A stretch of DNA of 29,623 nucleotides, taken from NCBI GenBank assembly GCA_964576715.1, contig CAZNWE010000055.1, positions 1-29,623 of the forward strand, given 5' to 3'. A program made the position numbers and the translations under genes. The DNA comes from SLRI01 sp964576715. GTDB lineage: Bacteria > Pseudomonadota > Alphaproteobacteria > Geminicoccales > Geminicoccaceae. The notes under the pieces are model-generated. The model saw nothing but the letters and a program-made list of their open reading frames with translations, was not told the origin of the DNA and searched no databases. Positions 1-8,292 of this stretch are shown one piece after another (the stretch's first letter is position 1; every line of letters begins with the position of its first letter).

Positions 1-516
1 GGCGGCTACGTCGTCGGCCAGACGGTGAAGCTGTTGAAGGAGCATCACCTTCTCGACGACACCGACGTCGTCATCTTCGACGTCCTCGGCGACGTCGTCT
101 GCGGCGGCTTCGCGGCCCCGCTGCAGCATGCCGACCGGGCGATCATCGTCACCGCCAACGACTTCGACTCCATCTACGCGATGAACCGCATCGTGGCGGC
201 CATCAAGGCCAAGTCGAAGAACTACGACGTCCGGCTCGGCGGGGTCATCGCCAACCGCTCCAAGGACACCGACCAGATCGACAAGTTCAACGCGGTCGTC
301 GGGCTCAAGACCATGGGCCACTTCCAGGATCTCGACATCATCCGCCGCTCGCGGCTGAAGAAGTGCACGCTCTTCGAGGTCGAGCCGACGCCCGAGGTGC
401 TGGCCGTGCAGGCCGAATATCTCCGGGTCGCCGAGGCCTTATGGAACGGCGTCGAGCCCATGGAAGCGACGCCGATGCGCGATCGGGACATCTTCGAGCT
501 GCTCGGATTCGATTGA
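1..516 (+). CDS. bchL: Light-independent protochlorophyllide reductase, iron protein BchL (3' part)
   Basis: This is the C-terminal 171 residues of the ATP-dependent electron donor (nitrogenase iron-protein-like subunit) of dark-operative protochlorophyllide reductase, which works with BchN and BchB in bacteriochlorophyll synthesis. The reading frame is open from base 1, so the gene starts upstream of the window and the GTG at 25 is not its start. The segment DVLGDVVCGGF holds a cysteine (codon 100-102) at the place of a [4Fe-4S] ligand of the family, and the C-terminal RDRDIFELLGFD end is typical. The P-loop half lies outside the window. The stop codon overlaps the bchM start (TGATG), so the two are probably translationally coupled. 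Confidence 0.96.
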   Translation, partial: GGYVVGQTVKLLKEHHLLDDTDVVIFDVLGDVVCGGFAAPLQHADRAIIVTANDFDSIYAMNRIVAAIKAKSKNYDVRLGGVIANRSKDTDQIDKFNAVVGLKTMGHFQDLDIIRRSRLKKCTLFEVEPTPEVLAVQAEYLRVAEALWNGVEPMEATPMRDRDIFELLGFD

Positions 517-1217
517 TGACGACAGCCAGCTACCAATTGCGGCGCAGCCAGCTCCTCACCTACTTCGACCGCACCGCGGTCGATGCCTGGGCCAGGCTGA
601 CCACCGACGCGCCGGTGAGCGGCATTCGCGCCACCGTCCGCGCCGGCCGTGACGAGATGCGCGCGACGCTGCTCGGCTGGCTGCCGGACGATCTGCGCGG
701 CTGCCGGCTCCTCGATGCCGGCTGCGGCACCGGGGCACTGTCGGTCGAGGCTGCGAGGCGGGGCGCCGACGTGGTGGCGATCGACCTCTCGCCGACCTTG
801 GTCGACCTCGCCCAGGAGCGGCTGCCGGCCGACCTCGGCCCCGGCCGGATCACGTTTTTGAGCGGCGACATGCTCGATTCGGACCTCGGCCGCTTCGACC
901 ATGTCGTGGCGATGGACAGCCTGATCCACTACGCGGCCCCGGATATCGTTCGCGTACTCTCGGGCTTCACCGCCAGGACCGCGGGCTCGGTGCTCTTCAC
1001 CTTCGCCCCCAGGACCACTGCCCTCGCGGCCATGCACGGGATCGGCAAGCTCTTCCCGAAGGCCGACCGGGCCCCGGCGATCGAGCCCGTGGCGGAGCAG
1101 CAGCTCAAGCGGCTGATCATCGACACCCCCGATCTCGCCGAGTGGCTGGCGGCCCGGACCAAGCGTGTGGCGCGCGGCTTCTACACCAGCCAGGCGATGG
1201 AGTTGCGCAGGCCATGA
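516..1217 (+). CDS. bchM: Magnesium-protoporphyrin O-methyltransferase BchM
   Basis: A 233-residue SAM-dependent methyltransferase that, by family, methylates the C13 propionate of Mg-protoporphyrin IX to give the monomethyl ester, the substrate of the cyclase AcsF encoded in the same operon. The SAM-binding motif I, LLDAGCGTG, is at residues 65-73, followed by the acidic loop VVAIDLS. The segment DSLIHY and the RGFYTSQAMELRRP C-terminus are typical of BchM. I chose the ATG at 516 because it overlaps the bchL stop and gives the usual family length; the frame is open further upstream inside bchL, but that part is shadow. The stop overlaps the next start as ATGA. Confidence 0.96.
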   Translation: MTTASYQLRRSQLLTYFDRTAVDAWARLTTDAPVSGIRATVRAGRDEMRATLLGWLPDDLRGCRLLDAGCGTGALSVEAARRGADVVAIDLSPTLVDLAQERLPADLGPGRITFLSGDMLDSDLGRFDHVVAMDSLIHYAAPDIVRVLSGFTARTAGSVLFTFAPRTTALAAMHGIGKLFPKADRAPAIEPVAEQQLKRLIIDTPDLAEWLAARTKRVARGFYTSQAMELRRP

Positions 1218-2671
1218 AGGCGGTGGCGGCAGTCGACAAGGTCAACACCACGCTGGCCAGAACCTGGATCATCCTGGGCCCGCGGTTCCTGCCGTTCGCC
1301 GATGCGGCGAGTGCCGACCTGCCGCTGCCCCGCCTGCTCCGGCTCTCGCTCTTCCAGATCTCGGTCGGCATGGCCGTCGTCCTGCTCACCGGCACGCTCA
1401 ACCGGGTGATGATCGTCGAACTCGGCGTGCCGACCTGGCTCGTGGCGCTGATGGTCTCGCTGCCGTTGCTGTTCGCGCCAGCGCGCGCCCTGATCGGCTT
1501 CAAGTCGGACCATCACCGCTCGTTCCTGGGTTGGCGCCGGGTGCCCTATATCTGGATGGGCACGTTGATCCAGTTCGGCGGCCTCGCCATCATGCCGTTC
1601 GCCCTGATCGTGCTCTCCGGCGACAGCACCGGCCCGGCCTGGCTCGGCCCGGCCGGCGCCGCCCTAGCCTTTCTTTTGGTCGGCGCCGGGCTGCATACGA
1701 CGCAGACCGCAGGCCTGGCCCTCGCCAGCGACCTCGCACCGGTCGACAAGCGGCCGCGCGTCGTGGCCCTGCTCTACGTGACGCTGTTGTTGGGCATGGT
1801 CGGCACGTCACTGGTCTTCGGCTACCTGCTCCACGATTTCAGCCAGCTGCAGCTGATCCAGATCATCCAGGGTGCCGCCGTCGTCACCATGGTGCTGAAC
1901 GTCGTCGCCTTGTGGAAGCAGGAGGCGCGCAACCCGGCCGCTACCCGTCACGATGTGCCCGTGCCCGGCTTCGGCACCTCCTGGAGAGCCTTCGTCAATG
2001 GTGGCCGGGCGGCCCGGGTGCTGGTCGCCGTCGGGCTAGGGACGGCCGCCTTCAGCATGCAGGACGTGCTGCTCGAGCCCTATGGCGGCGAGATCCTCGG
2101 CCTGACCGTCGGGCAGACGACAATGCTGACGGCACTGCTCGCCGGCGGCTCCCTCCTCGGCTTCGGCGTCGCCGCCCGCCGGCTGGGCCGTGGCAGCGAT
2201 CCCTACCGGCTTGCCGGCCTCGGCCTGCTCGCCGGCCTGGTCGCATTTTCCGCCGTGATCTTCGCGGAACCGCTGGGCTCGGCGAACCTGTTCCGCTGCG
2301 GCACGTTGCTGATCGGCTTCGGCGGCGGTCTCTTCTCGGTGGCGATGCTGACCGCTGCCATGTATCTCGCCAAAGACGGGCAAAGCGGCTTGGCGCTCGG
2401 CGCCTGGGGGGCCGTGGTGGCCACGTCGACCGGGGTAGCGGTGGGGCTCGGCGGCGCCTTGCGCGATGTCCTCACGCGGCTCGCGACGCATGGCGCGCTC
2501 GGTCCGGCGATGACCGGCCCCGAGGTCGGCTACAGCTTCGTCTATCACCTGGAGATCGCCCTGCTCTTCGCGACCCTGGTCGCCATCGGCCCGCTGGTGC
2601 GCACGGTACGCACCAGCACTTCATCCACCTCGACAACGGGCAAGTTCGGCTTGAACGAGTTCCCGGCCTGA
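1214..2671 (+). CDS. lhaA: LhaA/PucC-family light-harvesting 1 assembly protein
   Basis: A 485-residue polytopic membrane protein of the PucC/LhaA (BCD) family within the major facilitator fold, with about twelve hydrophobic segments. Family markers include LNRVMIVELGVP, the RRVPYIWMGT loop, MQDVLLEPYGGEILGL, and a GKFGLNEFPA C-terminus. Members bind bacteriochlorophyll and help insert or assemble LH1 antenna polypeptides around the reaction centre. Its place directly before puhA points to LhaA rather than PucC, which lies by the LH2 genes. The ATG at 1214 overlaps the bchM stop by four bases. A Ser/Thr-rich stretch just before the C-terminal motif is probably a flexible linker. Confidence 0.94.
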   Translation: MKAVAAVDKVNTTLARTWIILGPRFLPFADAASADLPLPRLLRLSLFQISVGMAVVLLTGTLNRVMIVELGVPTWLVALMVSLPLLFAPARALIGFKSDHHRSFLGWRRVPYIWMGTLIQFGGLAIMPFALIVLSGDSTGPAWLGPAGAALAFLLVGAGLHTTQTAGLALASDLAPVDKRPRVVALLYVTLLLGMVGTSLVFGYLLHDFSQLQLIQIIQGAAVVTMVLNVVALWKQEARNPAATRHDVPVPGFGTSWRAFVNGGRAARVLVAVGLGTAAFSMQDVLLEPYGGEILGLTVGQTTMLTALLAGGSLLGFGVAARRLGRGSDPYRLAGLGLLAGLVAFSAVIFAEPLGSANLFRCGTLLIGFGGGLFSVAMLTAAMYLAKDGQSGLALGAWGAVVATSTGVAVGLGGALRDVLTRLATHGALGPAMTGPEVGYSFVYHLEIALLFATLVAIGPLVRTVRTSTSSTSTTGKFGLNEFPA

Positions 2672-2695
2672 AGGCCGCGCACACGGAGACGTCAA

Positions 2696-3463
2696 ATGGA
2701 TACAGGCGCAATCACCGGCTACATGGACGTAGCACAAGTCGTTCTCTACATCTTCTGGGGCTTCTTCTTCTGTCTCGTCATCTACCTGCTGCGCGAGGGC
2801 AAGCGCGAGGGCTATCCGCTCGACCCGGATGGCGGCCGCAACGATGTCGGTAACTTTCTGTTGCCGATCCCGGCGCCGAAGACCTACCAGCGCTCGTCGG
2901 GCGGCACCTACTCGGTGCCCGATGGCATCTTCGACACCCGGCCGATCTCGGGGGCACCACTGGAGAAGTTTCCGGGTGCGGCGATCGAGCCGTCCGGCGA
3001 TCCGATGCTCGCCGCCATCGGCCCCGGCGCCTATGCCGAGCGCCAAGACGTGGCCGACGTCACCTTCGACGGCAAGCTCCGTCTCGCCCCCTTGCGCATC
3101 GAGGACCACTTCGAGATCGCGCCCGAGGATCCCGACCCGCGCGGCATGCCGGTCAGGGGCTGTGACGGTGAGGTCGGCGGCAAGGTCGTCGATGTCTGGG
3201 TCGATCGCTCCGAGGCAATCGCCCGCTACTACGAGGTCGAACTCACCGGCGGCGGCAACGTGATGCTGCCGATCACCCTGTCTCGGCTGCACAAGAACGA
3301 GGGCTACGTGGCGGTGAGGTCGATCCGCGGGGCGCACTTCGCCGACGTGCCGCGGCTCCAGAATCCCGACCGGATCACCCACCTCGAGGAGGACAAGGTC
3401 TGCGCCTATTACGGCGGCGGCACGCTCTATGCCACACCCGACCGACTGGGGCCGATCCTATGA
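2696..3463 (+). CDS. puhA: Photosynthetic reaction centre H subunit PuhA
   Basis: The 255-residue H subunit of the type II reaction centre. It has a short periplasmic N-terminus, one membrane helix (about residues 13-32, AQVVLYIFWGFFFCLVIYLL), the conserved REGYPL motif right after it, and a large cytoplasmic PRC-barrel-like domain that caps the L/M quinone side and supports proton delivery to QB. Motifs such as TYSVPDGIFDTRPISGAP and LPITLSRLH also fit. The start has a GGAG ribosome site at 2685-2688. The 24-base gap after lhaA is one of the two clear gaps within the photosynthesis operon. The stop overlaps puhB as ATGA. Confidence 0.97.
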   Translation: MDTGAITGYMDVAQVVLYIFWGFFFCLVIYLLREGKREGYPLDPDGGRNDVGNFLLPIPAPKTYQRSSGGTYSVPDGIFDTRPISGAPLEKFPGAAIEPSGDPMLAAIGPGAYAERQDVADVTFDGKLRLAPLRIEDHFEIAPEDPDPRGMPVRGCDGEVGGKVVDVWVDRSEAIARYYEVELTGGGNVMLPITLSRLHKNEGYVAVRSIRGAHFADVPRLQNPDRITHLEEDKVCAYYGGGTLYATPDRLGPIL

Positions 3464-4197
3464 GTGCGCAGGTCCGTTCGCACCACCTCGAGGCGATGGG
3501 CGAGCACGATTACGAGCCCACGCCCGGGCTGCCCGGGCGCCTGCCGGAGGGCGAGCACGTCCTCTGGCAGGGGGCACCGGACTGGCAGAGCCTGGCGATC
3601 CGCGCGTTCCACGCCAGGAAGGTGGCGATCTACTGCCTCGTGCTCATGGCCTGGCACTTCTACGGCAGGCTCTATGACGGCTACTCGGTTGGCATGGCGC
3701 TGAACGCGCTGCTGGTGCCCGCGCTCTTGACCATCGCCGTGACGGCCCTGCTCGCCGGGCTCGGCTGGCTCAGTGCCCGGACCACGGTCTATACGATCAC
3801 CAACCGGCGGATCGTGCTGCGGGCCGGGATCGCCCTGCCGATGAGCATCAACATTCCGTTCAAGAGCCTGGCCGAGGGCAATCTCAAGCTGCATCGCGAC
3901 GGCACCGGCGACATCGTGCTCAAGATCGCGGGCAACGACCGGATCGCCTATCTCCACCTCTGGCCGCATGTCCGCCGCTGGCGGTTCCGGCGGCCGGAGC
4001 CGATGCTGCGCTGCATCCCGCAGCCGCTGCTCGCCGCAGAAGTGCTCGGCCGGGCCATCACCCCGGCGGTGCCGCCGGCGTTTTCGGTAACGGCACCGGC
4101 CGAGGCGCGGCCGGTGTCGAGCGGCGCTGACCAGCCGCGCCCGGCGGCGCGCGCCGGCGCCGGCGGCCGGCCACGCCTCGCCACCGCCGCGCGCTGA
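3460..4197 (+). CDS. puhB: Photosynthetic complex assembly protein PuhB
   Basis: A 245-residue membrane protein needed, in Rhodobacter, for reaction-centre assembly. The N-terminus carries the PuhB signature around residues 20-42 (PGLPGRLPEGEHVLWQGAPDW). Two hydrophobic segments follow (about 55-71 and 78-103), then a bacterial PH-like domain starting TVYTITNRRIVLRAG and ending near RCIPQP. The last 40 or so residues are rich in Ala, Pro, Arg and Gly and look disordered; this tail makes the protein somewhat longer than the roughly 214-residue Rhodobacter protein I recall. The start overlaps the puhA stop, so the two are coupled. Confidence 0.94.
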   Translation: MSAQVRSHHLEAMGEHDYEPTPGLPGRLPEGEHVLWQGAPDWQSLAIRAFHARKVAIYCLVLMAWHFYGRLYDGYSVGMALNALLVPALLTIAVTALLAGLGWLSARTTVYTITNRRIVLRAGIALPMSINIPFKSLAEGNLKLHRDGTGDIVLKIAGNDRIAYLHLWPHVRRWRFRRPEPMLRCIPQPLLAAEVLGRAITPAVPPAFSVTAPAEARPVSSGADQPRPAARAGAGGRPRLATAAR

Positions 4198-4225
4198 CAG
4201 TCCAGGTCTGGAGGGAGACCCGGTC

Positions 4226-4699
4226 ATGCAGAGCAAGCCAACCACGCCCACGACGGCGCAGATCCCGAGGCTGGCGCTTGTCGGGGTAGGGCTGTTGATC
4301 GGCTTCACCCTGCTCGCCGTCATCGGTGGCAGGGAGCTTGATATCGGCACTGTCAAGAACCCGGAGGCCGCGGTCGCGGTGGTCCGCGAACTGCGCTTCG
4401 AGGATCGGGAGAATGGTGCGCTCCTGGTCTTCGAGGCGCCGGACAACAGGCTCGTCTACACGATCGAGCCGGGCACCAACAGCGGCTTCGTCCGCGGCGT
4501 GCTGCGCGGCTTCGCCCGCGAGCGGCATCGCTCGGGCGTCGGCATCGAGCCGCCGTTCTTGCTTTCCGCCCTGGTCGATGGTCGGATGTTCCTCGAAGAT
4601 CCGGAGACCGGGCGCAGGGTGCCATTGGACGGCTTCGGCCGCACCAATGCCGAGGCCTTCGCCCGAATTCTCCTGGCCAAGGGAGGGACGAATTCATGA
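4226..4699 (+). CDS. puhC: Photosynthetic complex assembly protein PuhC
   Basis: A 157-residue protein with a short cytoplasmic N-terminus, one membrane anchor (about residues 14-34, RLALVGVGLLIGFTLLAVIGG) and a periplasmic domain. It matches PuhC, which in Rhodobacter capsulatus is needed for normal assembly of the reaction centre-LH1 core complex. The region with RELRFEDRENGALLVFE and the GFVRGVLRGFARERH motif is characteristic. Translation starts after a strong GGAGGGAG site at 4210-4217. The stop overlaps the next small gene as ATGA. Confidence 0.93.
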   Translation: MQSKPTTPTTAQIPRLALVGVGLLIGFTLLAVIGGRELDIGTVKNPEAAVAVVRELRFEDRENGALLVFEAPDNRLVYTIEPGTNSGFVRGVLRGFARERHRSGVGIEPPFLLSALVDGRMFLEDPETGRRVPLDGFGRTNAEAFARILLAKGGTNS

Positions 4700-5001
4700 T
4701 CGCGGGCTTTCTCATGAACCGGCACAGCTTCGAGGTGCCGTGCACTGTCGAGGTCGAGCACAGCTTCGACAGTCTTCATGCCTATGCCGATCTCGACGGC
4801 GATATCGAGATCCACCCGGGTGACGAGGTCATTATCCACGAGGCGCCGACCGACGTGCCCTATGGCGAGACCCGGGTCGTGCGGTCGACGGCGACCGTGA
4901 TCCGGGCGTCGGCACTCGAGCGGGCCTGGACCAAGGTGACCGGCCGGTTCGAGTTCATGGAACTTCTGGAATTCAGCTTCTCTTCGGGGACCAGGCTATG
5001 A
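4696..5001 (+). CDS. Conserved 101-residue protein between puhC and acsF, function unknown
   Basis: A soluble 101-residue protein with no membrane segment, overlapping both puhC and acsF by ATGA junctions. A small gene at this position recurs in the puh operons of purple alphaproteobacteria (established by synteny), but I know of no assigned function. The N-terminal half (MNRHSFEVPCTVEVEHSFDSLHAYADLDGDIEIHPGDEVIIHEAP, read here in pieces) looks like a compact beta-rich domain with the acidic motif HPGDEVIIHEAP. The C-terminal half contains FEFMELLEFSFSSG. Coupling to acsF suggests a link to the cyclase reaction, but that is inference from position only. Confidence 0.85.
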   Translation: MIAGFLMNRHSFEVPCTVEVEHSFDSLHAYADLDGDIEIHPGDEVIIHEAPTDVPYGETRVVRSTATVIRASALERAWTKVTGRFEFMELLEFSFSSGTRL

Positions 5002-6089
5002 GCGCCACGATGACGGACGCCAAGACCGCCGCACCGCGGCCGCGTGAGATCAACGAGACCACGCGGATGGCTCAGGAAACGACGATGCTGAGCCCGCGCT
5101 TCTACACCACCGATTTCGCCGAGATGGACAAGCTCGACGTCGAGCCGATCCGGGCGCAGTGGGATGCGCTGATCAAGGAGATGCAGGACGACCCCAACAG
5201 GGGCCACTTCAAGCGCACCGACGAGTGGGACACGGTCGATCTCGACCAGTTCGAGCCCGAGCTCAGAAAGGAGCTCACCGACTTCCTGGTCAGCTCGCTC
5301 ACCGCCGAGTTCTCCGGCTGCGTGCTCTACACCGAGATCAGAAAACGCATCCAGAACAAGGACATCAAGGAGCTGTTCAAGCTCATGGCGCGCGATGAAT
5401 CGCGGCATGCGGGCTTCATCAACGACACGCTCAAGGACTTCGACATCGGGGTCGACCTGGGCTTTCTCACCAAGGCCAAGAAGTACACCTACTTCCAGCC
5501 GAAGTTCATCTTCTACGCCACCTACCTCTCGGAGAAGATCGGCTACGCCCGCTACATCTCCATCTACCGCCACCTCGAGAAGCATCCCGAGAACCGGATC
5601 CATCCGATCTTCAAATGGTTTGAGAAGTGGTGCAACGACGAGTTCCGCCACGGCGAGGCCTTCGCCCTTCTGATGCGCGCCAACCCCAAGGTGCTCGAGG
5701 GGATGAACAAGCTCTGGGTGCGCTTCTTCGTGCTTGCGGTCTTCGCCACGATGTATGTTCGCGACCATGCGCGGCCGGCCTTCCACGCCGCCCTCGGGCT
5801 CGACCCGACCGAGTACGACAAGCAGGTGTTCGGGATCACGACGGAGATCACCAAACAGGTGTTCCCGCTCACCCTCGCGATCGAGGACCCGCGCTTTTAT
5901 GCCGGACTCGAATCGCTGCGGCGATCGGCGGTGGCGATCGGCGAGGCGGAAAAGGCAGGCGGCATCGGCGGCAGGCTCAAGAAGACCGCCGCGAGTGCCA
6001 AGGCGTTCCTCACCTTCGCCAGGCTCTATCTCCTGCCGACAAAGAGAAACGAGCTGCCGCAGCAGATCCGCCTGGCGCCGGTCTGGTAG
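4998..6089 (+). CDS. acsF: Mg-protoporphyrin IX monomethyl ester oxidative cyclase AcsF
   Basis: A 363-residue diiron enzyme that closes the isocyclic ring E of (bacterio)chlorophyll using molecular oxygen, giving protochlorophyllide. Diiron ligand motifs are visible: EFSGCVLYTEI, then DESRH (Glu134, His137) and DEFRH (Glu215, His218). The segment YFQPKFIFYATYLSEKIGYARYI is strongly conserved in AcsF. The substrate comes from BchM of the same operon. Presence of this enzyme shows that the organism can make pigment with oxygen; whether it also has the radical-SAM cyclase BchE cannot be judged here. The ATG at 4998 overlaps the preceding stop by four bases. Confidence 0.97.
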   Translation: MSATMTDAKTAAPRPREINETTRMAQETTMLSPRFYTTDFAEMDKLDVEPIRAQWDALIKEMQDDPNRGHFKRTDEWDTVDLDQFEPELRKELTDFLVSSLTAEFSGCVLYTEIRKRIQNKDIKELFKLMARDESRHAGFINDTLKDFDIGVDLGFLTKAKKYTYFQPKFIFYATYLSEKIGYARYISIYRHLEKHPENRIHPIFKWFEKWCNDEFRHGEAFALLMRANPKVLEGMNKLWVRFFVLAVFATMYVRDHARPAFHAALGLDPTEYDKQVFGITTEITKQVFPLTLAIEDPRFYAGLESLRRSAVAIGEAEKAGGIGGRLKKTAASAKAFLTFARLYLLPTKRNELPQQIRLAPVW

Positions 6090-6104
6090 GGCGGAGGATC
6101 GCGC

Positions 6105-6953
6105 GTGTCCGGTTACGGCTGGCCCATCCTCGTCACCCTCTTCGTCTGGTGGTTCTCGACCGGCGTGGTGCTGTTCGCCGTGCGCTCACCCCGGTCGAGC
6201 TACCGCCGGAGCCTGTGGGTCGCCACCGGGCTTCTGGCCGTCGGGCTCTACAGCATCGCCTGGAGCGCCGGGGAGGCCACGGTGACCGGCGCCTACGTGG
6301 CGTTCCTCGCGGCGCTGGCGATCTGGGCCTGGCCCGAAATCACCTTCCTCATGGGCTACATCACCGGGCCGCGGCGGCGCCCGAGCCCCGTCGGCTGCGG
6401 CTTCGCTCGGCACTTCGTCTGCGCCACCCAGAGCATCCTCTACCATGAGCTCGCCATCCTCGCGGCCGGGCTCGCGGTCCTGGCGCTGACCTATGGTGGC
6501 GAGAATCAGATCGGCGCGGCCACCTTCCTCGTGCTCTGGGTGATGCGGCTGTCGGCGAAGCTCAATGTCTTCCTCGGCGTGCCCAATCTCGCCGAGCAGT
6601 TCCTGCCAAGTCATCTGCGCCACCTCAAGAGCTACTTCAAGAAGGCGCCGATGAACGGCTTCTTCCCGATCGCGGTGACTGCGGCGACCCTGGTGCTGGC
6701 ACTGCTGATCCACACCGCAATGGCCGCCGAGGCGAGCCCCTTCGTCATGGTCGGCTACACGCTGGTGGCCACGATCCTGGCGCTGGCCATTCTCGAACAC
6801 TGGTTTCTGGTCCTGCCGCTGCCGGATGCGGCACTTTGGACCTGGGCGCTCAAGGCGGCGGCGCGCAGCCCGAGCGACACCGGTGGGGCCGCCCACCCTT
6901 TCACCCCAACCCCTAGCCTGATCCCGGCTACCTCGACGCAGCGGAGGCACTGA
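6105..6953 (+). CDS. puhE: Photosynthetic complex assembly membrane protein PuhE
   Basis: A 282-residue integral membrane protein with about seven hydrophobic segments, matching PuhE (orf274 in Rhodobacter capsulatus), which affects bacteriochlorophyll synthesis and reaction-centre assembly. Family signatures include WPEITFLMGYITGPRR and LNVFLGVPNLAEQFLP, with LKSYFKKAPMN. The start is a GTG with a GGAGG site seven bases upstream (6093-6097). The last 25 residues after the final membrane segment are Thr/Pro-rich and probably unstructured. The stop overlaps the hemA start (TGATG). Confidence 0.92.
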   Translation: MSGYGWPILVTLFVWWFSTGVVLFAVRSPRSSYRRSLWVATGLLAVGLYSIAWSAGEATVTGAYVAFLAALAIWAWPEITFLMGYITGPRRRPSPVGCGFARHFVCATQSILYHELAILAAGLAVLALTYGGENQIGAATFLVLWVMRLSAKLNVFLGVPNLAEQFLPSHLRHLKSYFKKAPMNGFFPIAVTAATLVLALLIHTAMAAEASPFVMVGYTLVATILALAILEHWFLVLPLPDAALWTWALKAAARSPSDTGGAAHPFTPTPSLIPATSTQRRH

Positions 6954-8164
6954 TGCAATACGACGGCTTCTTCAAGGCCCAACTCGACGGTCTCAGGCAC
7001 GAGGGCAACTACCGCATCTTCGCCGATCTGGAGCGGCACGCTGGCGACTTTCCGCGGGCGACCCATTACCGCGACGGCCATCGCGCCCAGGTGACCGTAT
7101 GGTGCTCGAACGACTATCTGGGCATGGGTCAGCACCCGCTGGTGATGGACGCGATGCACGAGGCGATCGACCTCTGCGGCTGCGGTGCGGGCGGCACCCG
7201 CAACATCTCGGGCACCAACCACTACCACGTGCTGCTCGAGCGCGAGCTCGCCGATCTGCACCAGAAGGAAGCGGCGCTGCTGTTCACCTCGGGCTATGTC
7301 TCGAACTGGGCAGCGCTCGGCACGCTCGCCTCCAAGCTGCCCAATTGCGTGGTGCTCTCGGATGCTGCCAACCATGCCTCGATGATCGAGGGAATCCGCC
7401 AGAGCCGCGCCGAGAAGATGCTCTTCAAGCACAACGATCCCGAGGATCTCGACCGGAAGCTGGCAAGCACGGCCCCGGGCCAGCCCAAGCTCGTCGCGTT
7501 CGAATCGGTCTACTCGATGGACGGCGACATCGCCCCCATCGCCGAGATCTGCGAGGTCGCCAAGAAGCACGGCGCGATGACCTATCTCGATGAGGTCCAT
7601 GCGGTGGGCCTCTACGGGCCACGCGGCGGCGGCATTGCCGAGCGGGAGGGCCTGCTCGACCAACTCGACGTGGTTGAGGGCACGCTCGGCAAGGCGTTCG
7701 GGGTGATGGGCGGCTTCATCACCGGCTCGGCGGCGATGTGCGATTTCGTCCGCAGCTTCGCCTCGGGCTTCATCTTCACGACGGCACTGCCCCCGGCCCT
7801 CGCCGCCGGTGCCCTGACCAGCATCCGCCATCTCAAGGAGAGCAGCGTCGAGCGCGAGCGACAAAAGGAACGGGTGGCCACGGTGCGTGCCCGGCTCGAT
7901 GCCGCGGGCATCCCGCATCTCGCGAACGACAGCCACATCGTGCCGGTGATGGTCGGCGATCCGGTGCGCTGCAAGGCGATCAGCGACCAGCTTCTCGAGC
8001 GCTTCAGTATTTATGTCCAGCCGATCAACTATCCGACCGTGCCACGTGGCACCGAGCGGCTCCGGCTGACGCCCTCGCCGTTGCACACCGATGCGGATAT
8101 CGACCACCTGATCAGCGGCTTGAGTGCGATCTGGGCGGCCGTCGGCCTCCGCCAAGCCGCTTGA
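6953..8164 (+). CDS. hemA: 5-aminolevulinate synthase (HemA)
   Basis: A 403-residue PLP-dependent alpha-oxoamine synthase that condenses glycine and succinyl-CoA to 5-aminolevulinate, the committed step of the C4 tetrapyrrole pathway of alphaproteobacteria. Conserved parts are CSNDYLGMGQHP, GAGGTRNISGT, SDAANHASMIEG, YLDEVHAVGLYG and EGTLGKAFG, in which Lys247 is the predicted PLP lysine. The length matches the family. Placement as the last gene of the bch/puh operon ties precursor supply to photosystem expression. The start has a GGAGG site at 6943-6947 and overlaps the puhE stop. This may be one of two ALA synthase genes, as in Rhodobacter, which cannot be tested here. Confidence 0.97.
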   Translation: MQYDGFFKAQLDGLRHEGNYRIFADLERHAGDFPRATHYRDGHRAQVTVWCSNDYLGMGQHPLVMDAMHEAIDLCGCGAGGTRNISGTNHYHVLLERELADLHQKEAALLFTSGYVSNWAALGTLASKLPNCVVLSDAANHASMIEGIRQSRAEKMLFKHNDPEDLDRKLASTAPGQPKLVAFESVYSMDGDIAPIAEICEVAKKHGAMTYLDEVHAVGLYGPRGGGIAEREGLLDQLDVVEGTLGKAFGVMGGFITGSAAMCDFVRSFASGFIFTTALPPALAAGALTSIRHLKESSVERERQKERVATVRARLDAAGIPHLANDSHIVPVMVGDPVRCKAISDQLLERFSIYVQPINYPTVPRGTERLRLTPSPLHTDADIDHLISGLSAIWAAVGLRQAA

Positions 8165-8200
8165 GCCGAACGACAGCACGGGAACGGCGATTGTCCATCA

Positions 8201-8223
8201 GGGCCGGTAGGCGGCGCCGGCCC
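8201..8223 (+). terminator. GC-rich hairpin downstream of hemA, possible terminator
   Basis: A perfect 7-bp stem (8201-8207 with 8217-8223, GGGCCGG/CCGGCCC) with a 9-base loop lies 37 bases after the hemA stop. No T-run follows, so it is not a canonical intrinsic terminator. It sits between the photosynthesis operon and the separately controlled bchJ, where an end of transcription would be expected. Confidence 0.35.
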
Positions 8224-8278
8224 GCCATAACTTCGCCGAAAAGTCCTTGAAACGCAAAGTGATCTGGATCGACGCGAC

Positions 8279-8292
8279 TTGATTTCCATCAA
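8279..8292. promoter_or_regulatory. Perfect FNR/FnrL-type binding site upstream of bchJ
   Basis: The sequence TTGAT-TTCC-ATCAA is an exact match to the TTGAT-N4-ATCAA palindrome bound by FNR and by FnrL of purple bacteria. Its centre is 95 bases before the bchJ ATG. If it acted as a class II activator site (centre at -41.5), transcription would start near 8327, leaving about 53 bases of leader. A second half-site TTGAT lies at 8308-8312. The direct sequence match is certain; function as an oxygen-responsive switch is inferred. Confidence 0.7.

Noticed and set aside
1165..2853. 562-residue open frame overlapping lhaA and the start of puhA
   Set aside because: It is a shifted frame over lhaA, with Arg/Pro-rich composition and no membrane segments or domains.
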